DNA of 19,700 bases from Candidatus Poribacteria bacterium (GTDB taxonomy: Bacteria > Poribacteria > WGA-4E > WGA-3G). The stretch covers positions 1-19,700 of the forward strand of contig JAPPMR010000150.1 in NCBI GenBank assembly GCA_028818995.1. Reading direction: 5' to 3'. Position numbers and translations under genes: made by a program. Of this stretch, positions 6,364 to 13,888 are shown piece by piece. How positions within the stretch are numbered: the stretch's first letter is position 1; the number at the start of each line of letters is the position of its first letter. The notes beneath the pieces are model-generated. The model was not told the DNA's origin and did no database searches. It saw nothing but the letters and a program-made list of their open reading frames with translations.

Positions 6364-7338
6364 ATGCCAAAAGAATTAGTAGCAGTTGCCCCGCGGCAAC
6401 CCGTTTTGCAAGAATATGAAGATGGTCCTGTTCCCGCCGATAGCGTCAGGGTCCAAGTCGAATTCGGCGCGCCCAAACGCGGCACTGAACTGACGGCATA
6501 CTACGGATACAACAATCCAAATTTTCCACTAAGACTTGGGAATATGTGTGTCGGAAAAATTATTGAAATTGGCGATGATGTGGAAGGCTTTGAAATTGGC
6601 GAACGGATTGCTAACCACGGACACCTCAAGGAGACACACACGTGGCGCGCGAGTAGTGTTCTCAAAATGCCCAACCAGATGACGTGGAAAGAGGCAGTCT
6701 GCTATGATCCAGCACACTTCGCAATGTCTGCAATTCGTGATGGAAAAGTCCGCGTCGGCGAGCGGGCTGCGGTCTTTGGACTTGGCGCAATTGGATTAAT
6801 GACAGTGCAAATGGCGCGGATTGCTGGGGCTGACTTCGTCGCTGCCGTAGACCCGCTTGAAAGACGGCGGAAAGTTGCTGAAAAGACTGGAGCGGAGCTT
6901 GTCATTGATCCAACTGCCTGCAATATCGGAGAAGTACTCAAAGAAGCAACCGGAGGACTTGGCGTTGATGTGGCTGTAGAAACGAGTGCAGTTTACGAAG
7001 CACTTGATGATACCCTTCGCAGCGTCACTTTTGAAGGAACAATCGTCTATGCTGGACGCGCGAAAGCGTGTACGGGCGGGCTTGACCTCGGAGCTGTCGC
7101 GCATGTCAACATTCCAAATATCATCTTTGCGCGCGCCAACAGCGATCCAAATCGTGACCATCCTCGTTGGAATTTCCGACGTATCGTTGATACTTGTTGG
7201 AAATGGCTTGTTGAAGGACGATTTGACTGTGAAGATGTTGTTGATCCCGTTGTGCCGTTTGAAGATTCTGTTGAGGCTTACATAGAGATGGACAATCATC
7301 CTGAACGGAGCGTTAAATTGGGAGTCTCTTTTCAATAG
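6364..7338 (+). CDS. MDR-superfamily (zinc-type) dehydrogenase lacking the usual zinc ligands
   Basis: A 324-aa medium-chain dehydrogenase/reductase. The nucleotide-binding Rossmann fold is clear: VFGLGAIGLMTVQMARIAGA with GLGAIG at 139-144 and Asp163 after the second strand. The N-terminal GroES-like catalytic domain is present but atypical: at the usual catalytic Cys position there is GAPKRGTEL (35-43), and the GHE motif is replaced by GNMCVGKIIEIG (59-70), so the canonical Cys/His-Glu zinc site is missing and no structural four-Cys loop is seen. This resembles the GTE subgroup of MDR proteins (BchC-like in sequence style), which need not imply that pathway. Start chosen at 6364; an ATG at 6354 is in another frame and closes after 21 codons. 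Probable oxidation step beside the preceding hydrolase and oxidoreductase. Confidence 0.85.
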   Translation: MPKELVAVAPRQPVLQEYEDGPVPADSVRVQVEFGAPKRGTELTAYYGYNNPNFPLRLGNMCVGKIIEIGDDVEGFEIGERIANHGHLKETHTWRASSVLKMPNQMTWKEAVCYDPAHFAMSAIRDGKVRVGERAAVFGLGAIGLMTVQMARIAGADFVAAVDPLERRRKVAEKTGAELVIDPTACNIGEVLKEATGGLGVDVAVETSAVYEALDDTLRSVTFEGTIVYAGRAKACTGGLDLGAVAHVNIPNIIFARANSDPNRDHPRWNFRRIVDTCWKWLVEGRFDCEDVVDPVVPFEDSVEAYIEMDNHPERSVKLGVSFQ

Positions 7339-7404
7339 CGAAAGCACATTGTAGAGCAGGGTCTCTGTGCCTTGCCATGTTCTAATTACCCATGAGGTGC
7401 AAAA

Positions 7405-10400
7405 ATGAGAACTCTATTTTCCGTTTGCTGTGTGATTTTAATCCTTACGTCTTGTCATTCAACCGATGAATCTACTGATAAAGCAGTCCTTGCGGGAAAA
7501 GTAGAACGGAACCTTACCATCACAACTGGAAGAGAATACGGCACAGGATTTGGTGAGGATTATGGAGAAGGAAAAGGTTTCATTCAGAAAACAGATTTAT
7601 TTTTGTCCTTAAGAGTGCCGTCCTTCAGATCATCTATTGATACACCCAGAACAATGCGAACAATATTACACAGTTTTGAAGGCCAACTGTTCCAAGATTC
7701 ACTTATTATTGGAGAAACATGGGAACAAAATGGAAATCGTGGTGGGACAGAACAGGTAACTCTTGAGGGTTATGAAGATGTAAAAATATCTGATAAGGTA
7801 TTCCCTAAATGCTTAAAACACAAAACTGTGATAAAAGGTGCGAATTGGAAAAGTCGTACAGAATTGGGGAATGCTCTGGTTAATGGGACACGATATCTGT
7901 GGTTTTCGCCAGGGGTTGGTGTAGTGAAGTTACGATATGAACACTCAAATGGTGTTATCACGGAAGGAGAATTGATTGACAGTAAAACTCCAGTCAAAAA
8001 CGACGAATTGTTTCCTATAGATGTAGGGAATTCTTGGACTTATAAATGGAAAAATGACTTTGAGAATTTAACCTTGATTGAAAAAATCAAAATTTTTAGG
8101 AACAAACAGAGTGCAGGCGGTCTTGGATTCAATACAATTGCTACTACCGAAAACGGTAAAAAGATGATGGATGGCAATTTTTACTTTTATCCTGAAAAGC
8201 ATCCATTATTAGAAATTCGGGGGTCAGGTTACTCTTCGACTGGTCGTGAAACTCCAGAAGGGCCCACAAATATATTTTATGATCATATTGCAGGCCACTG
8301 GCCAGAATTATTCCGGTTTCCGTTGACTGTTGGGAAAACGTGGACTAAAGAAGGTTTATGGAACTCACAGGTACAAACAACCATAGAAGATTACGAATCA
8401 GTTAAAATTTCGCTTGGCACATTCAAGGATTGTTTGAAGCACAGATCCGTTTTTACGGGGGCAACAGCAGAATCCGACATCTCGCCATACACGCTTGAAA
8501 GAATTCCCTTAATTAATGGAACACGATATTTGTGGTTTGCGAAAGGTGTTGGACTTGTGAAAATGCGCTATGAACATTCAAACGGCGTTATCACCGAAGC
8601 TGAATTAAAAGAATACGACGTGCCTGGAGGAAGTGAAGAATATTTGCCTTTGAATATAGGGACTACATGGACTTACAAGTGGAAGAATGACTACCAACCA
8701 AGCCCAATGATTGAGAAAGTTGTCCTCAGTGATCCTAAAATTCGTCCTGAAACGCCTCTTGAAGATGCTTCCTATATCGTCACAATAGAAGATGCAAATG
8801 AACCAGGAGAGATGACGATTGATTTCACATTGACTCCGGAAAGCCCGAGTTTAGAAAAAATGCAATTGCGCCTTGATGGTGATAGTGATTATATTCCACA
8901 ATACAGGCGATACATACCTGATGATAGCGATTTTAATAAGAAAAAGCGTGCTCCACTTCGTGGTTTAAATGTCGAAAAGCACATGGCGGGTCCACCACAT
9001 TTTAGTGATACATTTTATCCTACTTGGAAGATTAAGTTTTTCCCGCATGAGGGATTTCCGAAGACATTTAGCTACGAAATATCACAAAAATATGCTGAGA
9101 ATTACAAGGCTTTCCAAACTGAACGGTACGGACATGGATCATATTCAAAGACACGTCCCTATTTCCGAGATGACTGTATGCTTTGGTCAAGTGGTGATTT
9201 ATTTATTGTTGGTGGAAGAAACGACAATATTGAGGTAGAATTCAAACTTCCTGAAGGTTGGCAGATATTAACACCTTGGAAACGAATTGGAATTACGGGA
9301 CATAGATTCTCTGTTGAAAATCAAGAAGAACTAACGATGAACTATTTACTTATAGGGGAACACGTTGAAGTTGTAGCACAATCAGACAAGACTGAAGTTG
9401 TGGTTGGCATAGGAGGCAGCCTAAAAGCATCAAAAGATGAGATGCAGCGGACCGTTGAGAAATTTCTACATGCTTATACACAGGTTTTCAAAGGTGGTCC
9501 CGATGGTCGTGTGATATTTATTGTAAACCCCTATGAAGGAGAAGGCGACAAACGGATGAAAGGACACGGTCGCAGGCACAGTGTTAGTATCTTGATGGAT
9601 GAAATTTTAGATCCGACAACAAAACATGAGTGGGGACCTTTCCTCGCGCACGAAGTGTTCCATATATGGAATGGACTTACCGCTCTTAATCCATTTACAT
9701 CAAAGGAAAGATGGTTCACTGAAGGTGTAACGAATTACTATTCTGACATCACATCAAAGCAGCTCGGCTATTTATCGGAAAGTGAATTTTTTGATCGACT
9801 TGAAGATGCGTGCGAAGACTATTTGACTGTTTCTCACGAATATGCAATCGGTGATGACTTTAGGGATAGCCGTTTACTATATGAAGGTGGAAGTCTTGTC
9901 GCAGCATCATTAGACTTGCAAATACGCCACCTCACGAAAAACAGAAAAAATTTCAATAACGTAATGCAGCAGATGTATCGGAAGTTTCCGGACAATTCTA
10001 TAGAATATACACAGCGCGATATCATTAGAACTGTCAATAAAGTCGCAGGTAAAAACTTTGATTCCTTTTTTAAAACTTATGTCACAGGAAAAGAGAGACT
10101 TCCGCTTGCCGAGTATTTCAACTATGCAGGTTTAGATGTGCAGATAGAATACAGCGAAGAATTACCGACAACTGATTATATAATTGATGTACTTAAAACC
10201 AGTTTACAGAAAGAAAAGTGGCGTTTGATCTCTGTAAACGGTGTAAAAGTTGATGCATTTGCTGACCTTCGCGAAAGTGCTAAAAGTTGGAAATCTGGTG
10301 ACGAACTAACGGTAACAATCGAAGAAAATGATGAAACACTCACCCTACCCGTCACACTAAGTGGAATTTCTGAAAATCCACCAACGACAAGAGATGTAAG

Positions 10401-10476
10401 TGTCCGTATCACTAAAAAGGTAGAAACAAATCGGTTACAGCGCGCTATTTTAGCAGGCATTTTAGGAAACAATTAA
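7405..10476 (+). CDS. Lipoprotein with duplicated N-terminal module and M61-like metallopeptidase domain
   Basis: A 1023-aa exported lipoprotein: signal peptide with lipobox ILTSC (Cys17). Two tandem modules about 211 residues apart share GTRYLWF..GVG.VK.RYEHSNGVITE.EL (first at 161, second at 372) followed by a GxxWTYKWKND strand, and each starts with a GxTW / Y(E)xVKIS / CLKH block (about 102 and 310). From about 660 a gluzincin-type peptidase appears: HEVFH at 749-753 with Glu750 as catalytic base, and Glu773 in WFTEGVTNYY as third zinc ligand (19 residues after His753; M1 normally has 18). The C-terminal 100 residues look like a degenerate PDZ domain, as in M61 glycyl aminopeptidases. Probable role: surface or periplasmic peptide hydrolysis. 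GAGGTG precedes the ATG. It is followed after 20 bp by a cyclase-family gene, so the two are likely co-transcribed. Confidence 0.8.
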   Translation: MRTLFSVCCVILILTSCHSTDESTDKAVLAGKVERNLTITTGREYGTGFGEDYGEGKGFIQKTDLFLSLRVPSFRSSIDTPRTMRTILHSFEGQLFQDSLIIGETWEQNGNRGGTEQVTLEGYEDVKISDKVFPKCLKHKTVIKGANWKSRTELGNALVNGTRYLWFSPGVGVVKLRYEHSNGVITEGELIDSKTPVKNDELFPIDVGNSWTYKWKNDFENLTLIEKIKIFRNKQSAGGLGFNTIATTENGKKMMDGNFYFYPEKHPLLEIRGSGYSSTGRETPEGPTNIFYDHIAGHWPELFRFPLTVGKTWTKEGLWNSQVQTTIEDYESVKISLGTFKDCLKHRSVFTGATAESDISPYTLERIPLINGTRYLWFAKGVGLVKMRYEHSNGVITEAELKEYDVPGGSEEYLPLNIGTTWTYKWKNDYQPSPMIEKVVLSDPKIRPETPLEDASYIVTIEDANEPGEMTIDFTLTPESPSLEKMQLRLDGDSDYIPQYRRYIPDDSDFNKKKRAPLRGLNVEKHMAGPPHFSDTFYPTWKIKFFPHEGFPKTFSYEISQKYAENYKAFQTERYGHGSYSKTRPYFRDDCMLWSSGDLFIVGGRNDNIEVEFKLPEGWQILTPWKRIGITGHRFSVENQEELTMNYLLIGEHVEVVAQSDKTEVVVGIGGSLKASKDEMQRTVEKFLHAYTQVFKGGPDGRVIFIVNPYEGEGDKRMKGHGRRHSVSILMDEILDPTTKHEWGPFLAHEVFHIWNGLTALNPFTSKERWFTEGVTNYYSDITSKQLGYLSESEFFDRLEDACEDYLTVSHEYAIGDDFRDSRLLYEGGSLVAASLDLQIRHLTKNRKNFNNVMQQMYRKFPDNSIEYTQRDIIRTVNKVAGKNFDSFFKTYVTGKERLPLAEYFNYAGLDVQIEYSEELPTTDYIIDVLKTSLQKEKWRLISVNGVKVDAFADLRESAKSWKSGDELTVTIEENDETLTLPVTLSGISENPPTTRDVSVRITKKVETNRLQRAILAGILGNN

Positions 10477-10496
10477 CTTATGATAAGGAGGCAACA

Positions 10497-11444
10497 ATGT
10501 TTAACAAACCGAAACGTATCTTAATATTTGTGGTCGCATTTGGATTGCTGGCATTGACAGCAACCGTTACCCTAACACAAGAATCATGGTTTCCGTCCGA
10601 ATGGGGAGCAGATGATCGACGTGGTGCCGCAAACCGACTAACACCACAAAAAGTGCTACAAGCCGCAAGTCTAATCAAAACAGGCGAAGTTTTCGAACTC
10701 GGCAGAGTCTATGAAAGCGGTATTCCAGTCTTTGGAACTCGGCATTACAGTCTACGGATTCCAGCGATGTCCGGTCCACTCGGTGAAAACAAAACGACAT
10801 GGTTTGAGGAAATTTTCAGTGGAGAAATCGGACAGATTGGTACACAGTTTGATGGACTCGGTCACATCGGTATCGGTGATCACTTCTATAACGGATTGGA
10901 TCAACACGATTTTGCCAAAGCGGAAGGATTGACAGAACTCGGTGTTGAGAATGTGGGACCTATTGTAACACGTGGTGTCTTGATTGATGTTGCTGGCTAT
11001 AAAGGTGTTGAAGTCCTTGGCGATAGCTACGAAATTACGCGCGCCGATTTAGAAGGCGCTTTGAAAAAACAAGGCGTTAAGATTACGCCTGGTGATGTTG
11101 TGCTTATTCACACCGGTTGGGGAAAATACTGGATGATGGATAATGATCGTTACAACAAAACAGAACCCGGTATCGGTATGGAAGCAGGACAATACCTTGT
11201 TGATCAAAAAATCGTAATGACATGTTGCGATAATTGGGGAATAGAGGTTGTCCCAAATCCAGATGAATCCCTTGCATTTCCAGTACATCAGTTGTTTATC
11301 GTCAAACACGGCATTTACAACCTTGAAAACATAATCACAGAAGAATTAGCAGCAGCAAAAGTGTATGAATTCGCCTTCAGTTTTGCGCCGCTTCGCCTGA
11401 AAGGTGCGACTGGTTCTCCCGGCAGTCCAATTGCCATCCGATAA
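10497..11444 (+). CDS. Membrane-anchored or secreted cyclase-family (PF04199) hydrolase
   Basis: A 315-aa protein beginning with a basic segment and a hydrophobic stretch (residues 8-26), so it is exported or anchored. The remainder matches the putative cyclase fold that includes kynurenine formamidase: GTQFDGLGHIGIGDHFYNG (115-133), VLIDVAGYKGVE (161-172), ITPGDVVLIHTGWGKYW (196-212) and a terminal SPIAIR. In the canonical metal motif HxGTHxDxPxH the first two histidines are glutamines here (Gln113, Gln117) while Asp119 and His123 remain; a GTQxD-type clade exists in the family. Likely hydrolysis of an amide or ester of a small molecule outside the cytoplasm, substrate unknown. AAGGAGG lies 8 bases upstream of the ATG, and the gene follows the peptidase lipoprotein by 20 bp. 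Confidence 0.85.
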   Translation: MFNKPKRILIFVVAFGLLALTATVTLTQESWFPSEWGADDRRGAANRLTPQKVLQAASLIKTGEVFELGRVYESGIPVFGTRHYSLRIPAMSGPLGENKTTWFEEIFSGEIGQIGTQFDGLGHIGIGDHFYNGLDQHDFAKAEGLTELGVENVGPIVTRGVLIDVAGYKGVEVLGDSYEITRADLEGALKKQGVKITPGDVVLIHTGWGKYWMMDNDRYNKTEPGIGMEAGQYLVDQKIVMTCCDNWGIEVVPNPDESLAFPVHQLFIVKHGIYNLENIITEELAAAKVYEFAFSFAPLRLKGATGSPGSPIAIR

Positions 11445-11452
11445 TCTTCCAC

Positions 11453-11491
11453 GGGGCAGCACTCTTGCTGTCCCATAATCCTTCCTTTTTT
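11453..11491 (+). terminator. Possible Rho-independent terminator after the cyclase gene
   Basis: GGGGCAGCA (11453-11461) pairs with TGCTGTCCC (11466-11474) with one G-U pair in RNA, loop CTCT. A T-rich stretch (six Ts around 11486-11491) follows, but about 10 bases after the hairpin, weaker than a canonical terminator. Confidence 0.4.
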
Positions 11492-11671
11492 CTATCCACA
11501 TCTGCACAAAATTGTACATATTATTTCCCGTTTGCCCCTTTTTGTGCAATACAAACGTTGAAACACTGCCCTTATCAGCATCTTTATGTATCTGACATTG
11601 GCACGTAAATTGCTATCTATTCTGACATAATGACCCAAATTGTTACTTCCAAACTAAGAAGGAACTTGACA

Positions 11672-12124
11672 ATGAACATTTTTAAATTCCTCCCCTATTT
11701 TGTTTTTACCATAAGCATTTTAATGGTCGCCTGTTCAACACCGACGTTTTTGATGAATGAACAGAAGGCAACCCCTCTATCAACAGATGAAAAAGTTCAA
11801 CAAACCGTAAAAACGTTGAATGCTAAACCCATTTCAACAGTAATTCAGAAGTGGGGGAGACCGCATGGTCTCAGTGACGATGATGCAGGATCACGTGTCT
11901 ACATCTGGCAGATACCTGCCCGAGAATTCCTTTCCACACAAGATAGTAGCAATCCCTCCCGACATACAAAAGTTGTGACCAAAACTACAGAGAAACTATT
12001 GCCAACAGATGAAATTTACGAACTTATTTTTTATACGCAACCAGATGGTGTAATATACAAAATAAACACAAAAAAGGATATCGTATCAGCGATTTCTTTT
12101 GACCATAATCACACTTTAAAATAA
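11672..12124 (+). CDS. Small lipoprotein of unknown function
   Basis: A 150-aa protein with a hydrophobic leader and lipobox MVAC (Cys21). The start at 11672 is chosen over an in-frame ATG at 11630 because AAGAAGGA (11656-11663) lies eight bases before it and the leader then begins directly with MNIFKFL. The middle part (VIQKWGRPHGLSDDDAG..VYIWQ) has the shape of the SmpA/OmlA/BamE-like family, in which a WG.P turn is followed by a gap and a WxY or YxW strand, but this is a weak resemblance. Its stop is one base before the next ATG, so it is likely co-translated with the TIM-barrel gene. No function is claimed. Confidence 0.65.
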   Translation: MNIFKFLPYFVFTISILMVACSTPTFLMNEQKATPLSTDEKVQQTVKTLNAKPISTVIQKWGRPHGLSDDDAGSRVYIWQIPAREFLSTQDSSNPSRHTKVVTKTTEKLLPTDEIYELIFYTQPDGVIYKINTKKDIVSAISFDHNHTLK

Positions 12125-12125
12125 C

Positions 12126-12986
12126 ATGATGAACTTACCCACAATATCCATCGCATCCCATCGAGTCACGCGCCTTATAATCGGTGGTAATCCGTATAGC
12201 GGCATATCACATCAATCTCCTGCTGCATCCAAAACGATGGAGGATTACTATACGACACGCCAAATTATGGCAGACCTCGCACAAGCAGAGCAGAACGGAA
12301 TTAACACCGTGCTTGCCCGTGCAGACAAACACATCATGCGGACGCTCAACGAATACTGGAACGCAGGCGGCACAATTCAGTGGATTGCCCAAACGCCAAA
12401 GTCGACAGAATATGGCAACCTCAACGACTATCTCAAGATTATCGCACACTACAAACCAATTGCCATTTATCATCACGGTGGCACCACTGATCAGTTATAT
12501 GCGGAAGGCAAACTCGATTCACTTTGCGGTAGTCTCAAACGTATCCGTGACCTCGGATGTGCAGTTGGTATCGGCACGCACGATCCACAAATCCTGAAAT
12601 ACTGCTACACAGAAGGATATGATGTTGACTTTTACGTTTGTGCATTATATAATCATACTCGGCATAGGGAATTATATCTGCCAGATGACCGTGACTCAGC
12701 AGTTGCTACCATTCAAGCAGTGCCGTTACCGATTATTGCCATAAAGGTGTTAGCGGCTGGTAGAAATGAACCTTATAATGCCTTTCAGTTTGCACTTGAA
12801 AACATAAAACCGATTGACGCGATGGCGGTTGGGATGTATACCCAATTTCAGTCTGACCAGATTCGTCAAAACGCGCTGACTGTCGCAAAACTTATCAGAG
12901 AATTAGAGAATGAACCGAATTGTAGAACCAGAAGTGATGGACACAGCGGAAGCCGCCGAGGCTTACGATGCGATGGAACACGGTGA
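12126..12986 (+). CDS. Aldo/keto-reductase-like TIM-barrel protein
   Basis: A 286-aa protein with strand-helix alternation typical of a TIM barrel: VTRLIIGGNPYSG near the N-terminus, GINTVLARAD, IAIYHHGG, CAVGIGTHDP, VDFYVCALYN, PIIAIKVLAAGR and IDAMAVGMYTQ. These resemble aldo/keto-reductase-like proteins of unknown substrate. It starts one base after the preceding stop; ATG at 12129 is an alternative. The last about 25 residues (PNCRTRSDGHSGSRRGLRC and on) do not look like a barrel helix and are read through the beginning of the methyltransferase gene, giving a 77-bp overlap. Either the natural tail was lost by a frameshift, or the overlap is genuine translational coupling. No signal peptide is present. 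Confidence 0.65.
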   Translation: MMNLPTISIASHRVTRLIIGGNPYSGISHQSPAASKTMEDYYTTRQIMADLAQAEQNGINTVLARADKHIMRTLNEYWNAGGTIQWIAQTPKSTEYGNLNDYLKIIAHYKPIAIYHHGGTTDQLYAEGKLDSLCGSLKRIRDLGCAVGIGTHDPQILKYCYTEGYDVDFYVCALYNHTRHRELYLPDDRDSAVATIQAVPLPIIAIKVLAAGRNEPYNAFQFALENIKPIDAMAVGMYTQFQSDQIRQNALTVAKLIRELENEPNCRTRSDGHSGSRRGLRCDGTR

Positions 12987-13563
12987 GGTTGATGAGGCTT
13001 TTGTTAATCGTGTGATTGAACTCGGTGCAAACGATGGACATTTCCTTGATATCGGCACAGGTCCCGCCCAAATTCCAATCCTACTTGCACAACGTTGTCC
13101 CAATATTCACATCACCGCTATTGACTTGTCTGAAGAGATGCTAAAGATAGCAAAACGCCACGTCGCAGATGCCAATCTTAATGATCAGATAACACTTGAA
13201 CATGTTGATGCCAAAACCCTACACTATCCCGACAACACTTTTGACGGACTTATCTCTAACAGCATTGTACACCATATTCACGATTCATTGCGTGCCCTTA
13301 AAGAGATGGGTAGAGTTGCCAAACCTGAAGGTATCGTTTTAATTCGCGACCTCATCCGTCCTGAAACCCCAGCAGATGCGCAAGCGTTTGTTGACCGATA
13401 TGCCGCAGATGATACCCCCTACCAACAGAAGCTCTATTACGATTCCTTCCTTGCCGCCTTCACACTTGCCGAAGTCAATGAGATGTTGACACAGATGGAC
13501 ATGCCGGGTGCAGTTGTTGTTCAAAGCACTGATCGGCATTGGTCTATTGAACGCAGTGTTTGA
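12910..13563 (+). CDS. Class I SAM-dependent methyltransferase
   Basis: A 217-aa Rossmann-fold methyltransferase. Motif I is FLDIGTGPAQIPILLA (glycine-rich loop DIGTG at 47-51), post-I acidic AIDLSEEMLK (Asp72), motif II-like EHVDAKTLHYPDNTFDGLISNS (98-118) with the IVHHIHD stretch, and motif III LKEMGRVAKPEGIVLIRDL. The start at ATG 12910 fits the RIVEPEVMD beginning seen in this group. It transfers methyl groups from SAM to a small molecule; the acceptor is not identifiable. The gene begins inside the 3' end of the TIM-barrel gene (77-bp overlap). Confidence 0.85.
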   Translation: MNRIVEPEVMDTAEAAEAYDAMEHGEVDEAFVNRVIELGANDGHFLDIGTGPAQIPILLAQRCPNIHITAIDLSEEMLKIAKRHVADANLNDQITLEHVDAKTLHYPDNTFDGLISNSIVHHIHDSLRALKEMGRVAKPEGIVLIRDLIRPETPADAQAFVDRYAADDTPYQQKLYYDSFLAAFTLAEVNEMLTQMDMPGAVVVQSTDRHWSIERSV

Positions 13564-13671
13564 TGTAACCCCTATCCCAAGTTTACACCTTTGGAAATCA
13601 CGCTATAGATTTTCAATCCGTGGCAAATCAATTTTTATAGTGAAATCCAAAAACATGTGCACACTCCCTGG

Positions 13672-13697
13672 TAGATGCGGTTTCCTAACCGCATCTA
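13672..13697. repeat. Hairpin, GGTTTCCTAACC family, copy 3
   Basis: Perfect 11-bp stem TAGATGCGGTT (13672-13682) with AACCGCATCTA (13687-13697) around loop TCCT. Confidence 0.8.
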
Positions 13698-13713
13698 TGG
13701 ATTGAATAAACTC

Positions 13714-13735
13714 GGTTCGGTTAGGAAACCGAACC
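13714..13735. repeat. Hairpin, GGTTTCCTAACC family, copy 4, inverted
   Basis: Perfect 9-bp stem GGTTCGGTT (13714-13722) with AACCGAACC (13727-13735) around loop AGGA, the exact complement of the TCCT loop of the adjacent hairpin. Confidence 0.8.
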
Positions 13736-13776
13736 TACCGTAGTGTATAGATAATTATGGATTTTAGTATAAAAAG

Positions 13777-13805
13777 TTGACTTCAGATATATTTTCTGAT
13801 ATGCT
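13777..13805 (+). promoter_or_regulatory. Candidate sigma-70-like promoter for the helicase gene
   Basis: TTGACT (13777-13782), a 17-bp spacer, then TATGCT (13800-13805). The -35 box touches the right terminal repeat of the MITE-like element, and the leader to the ATG at 13889 would be about 75 bases. Based on consensus match only. Confidence 0.4.
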
Positions 13806-13888
13806 TATACGCGTTCTACACCTTCTTGGATAAGAAATGTAACGGTTAATTAACAATCAAATCATGAAGTAAATGAGAAATAAATGAA

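Larger units (their letters stand above)
13632..13775. mobile_element. MITE-like element with terminal inverted repeats and two hairpins
   Basis: Imperfect terminal inverted repeats: left 13632-13653 (TTTTTATAGTGAAATCCA and four more) and right 13754-13775, whose reverse complement begins TTTTTATACTAAAATCCA; 18 of 22 positions match. Inside are two strong hairpins (13672-13697 and 13714-13735). There is no ORF, so it can only be a non-autonomous element if mobile. The inner hairpins belong to the same repeat family as 1970-1991, including the CTACGGTAGGT flank (here inverted, 13733-13743). Confidence 0.6.

Noticed and set aside
6354..6419. Short 21-codon ORF in another frame just before the MDR gene
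   Set aside because: It ends inside the gene and has no similarity; kept only as a note on start choice.
6796..7347. 183-aa minus-strand ORF opposite the MDR dehydrogenase
   Set aside because: Antisense to a clear Rossmann-fold protein; no conserved motif or ribosome-binding site.
11630..11671. Longer N-terminus for the small lipoprotein (ATG at 11630)
   Set aside because: ATG at 11672 has a well-placed GAAGGA site and gives a normal lipoprotein leader; the extra 14 residues are charged and not leader-like.
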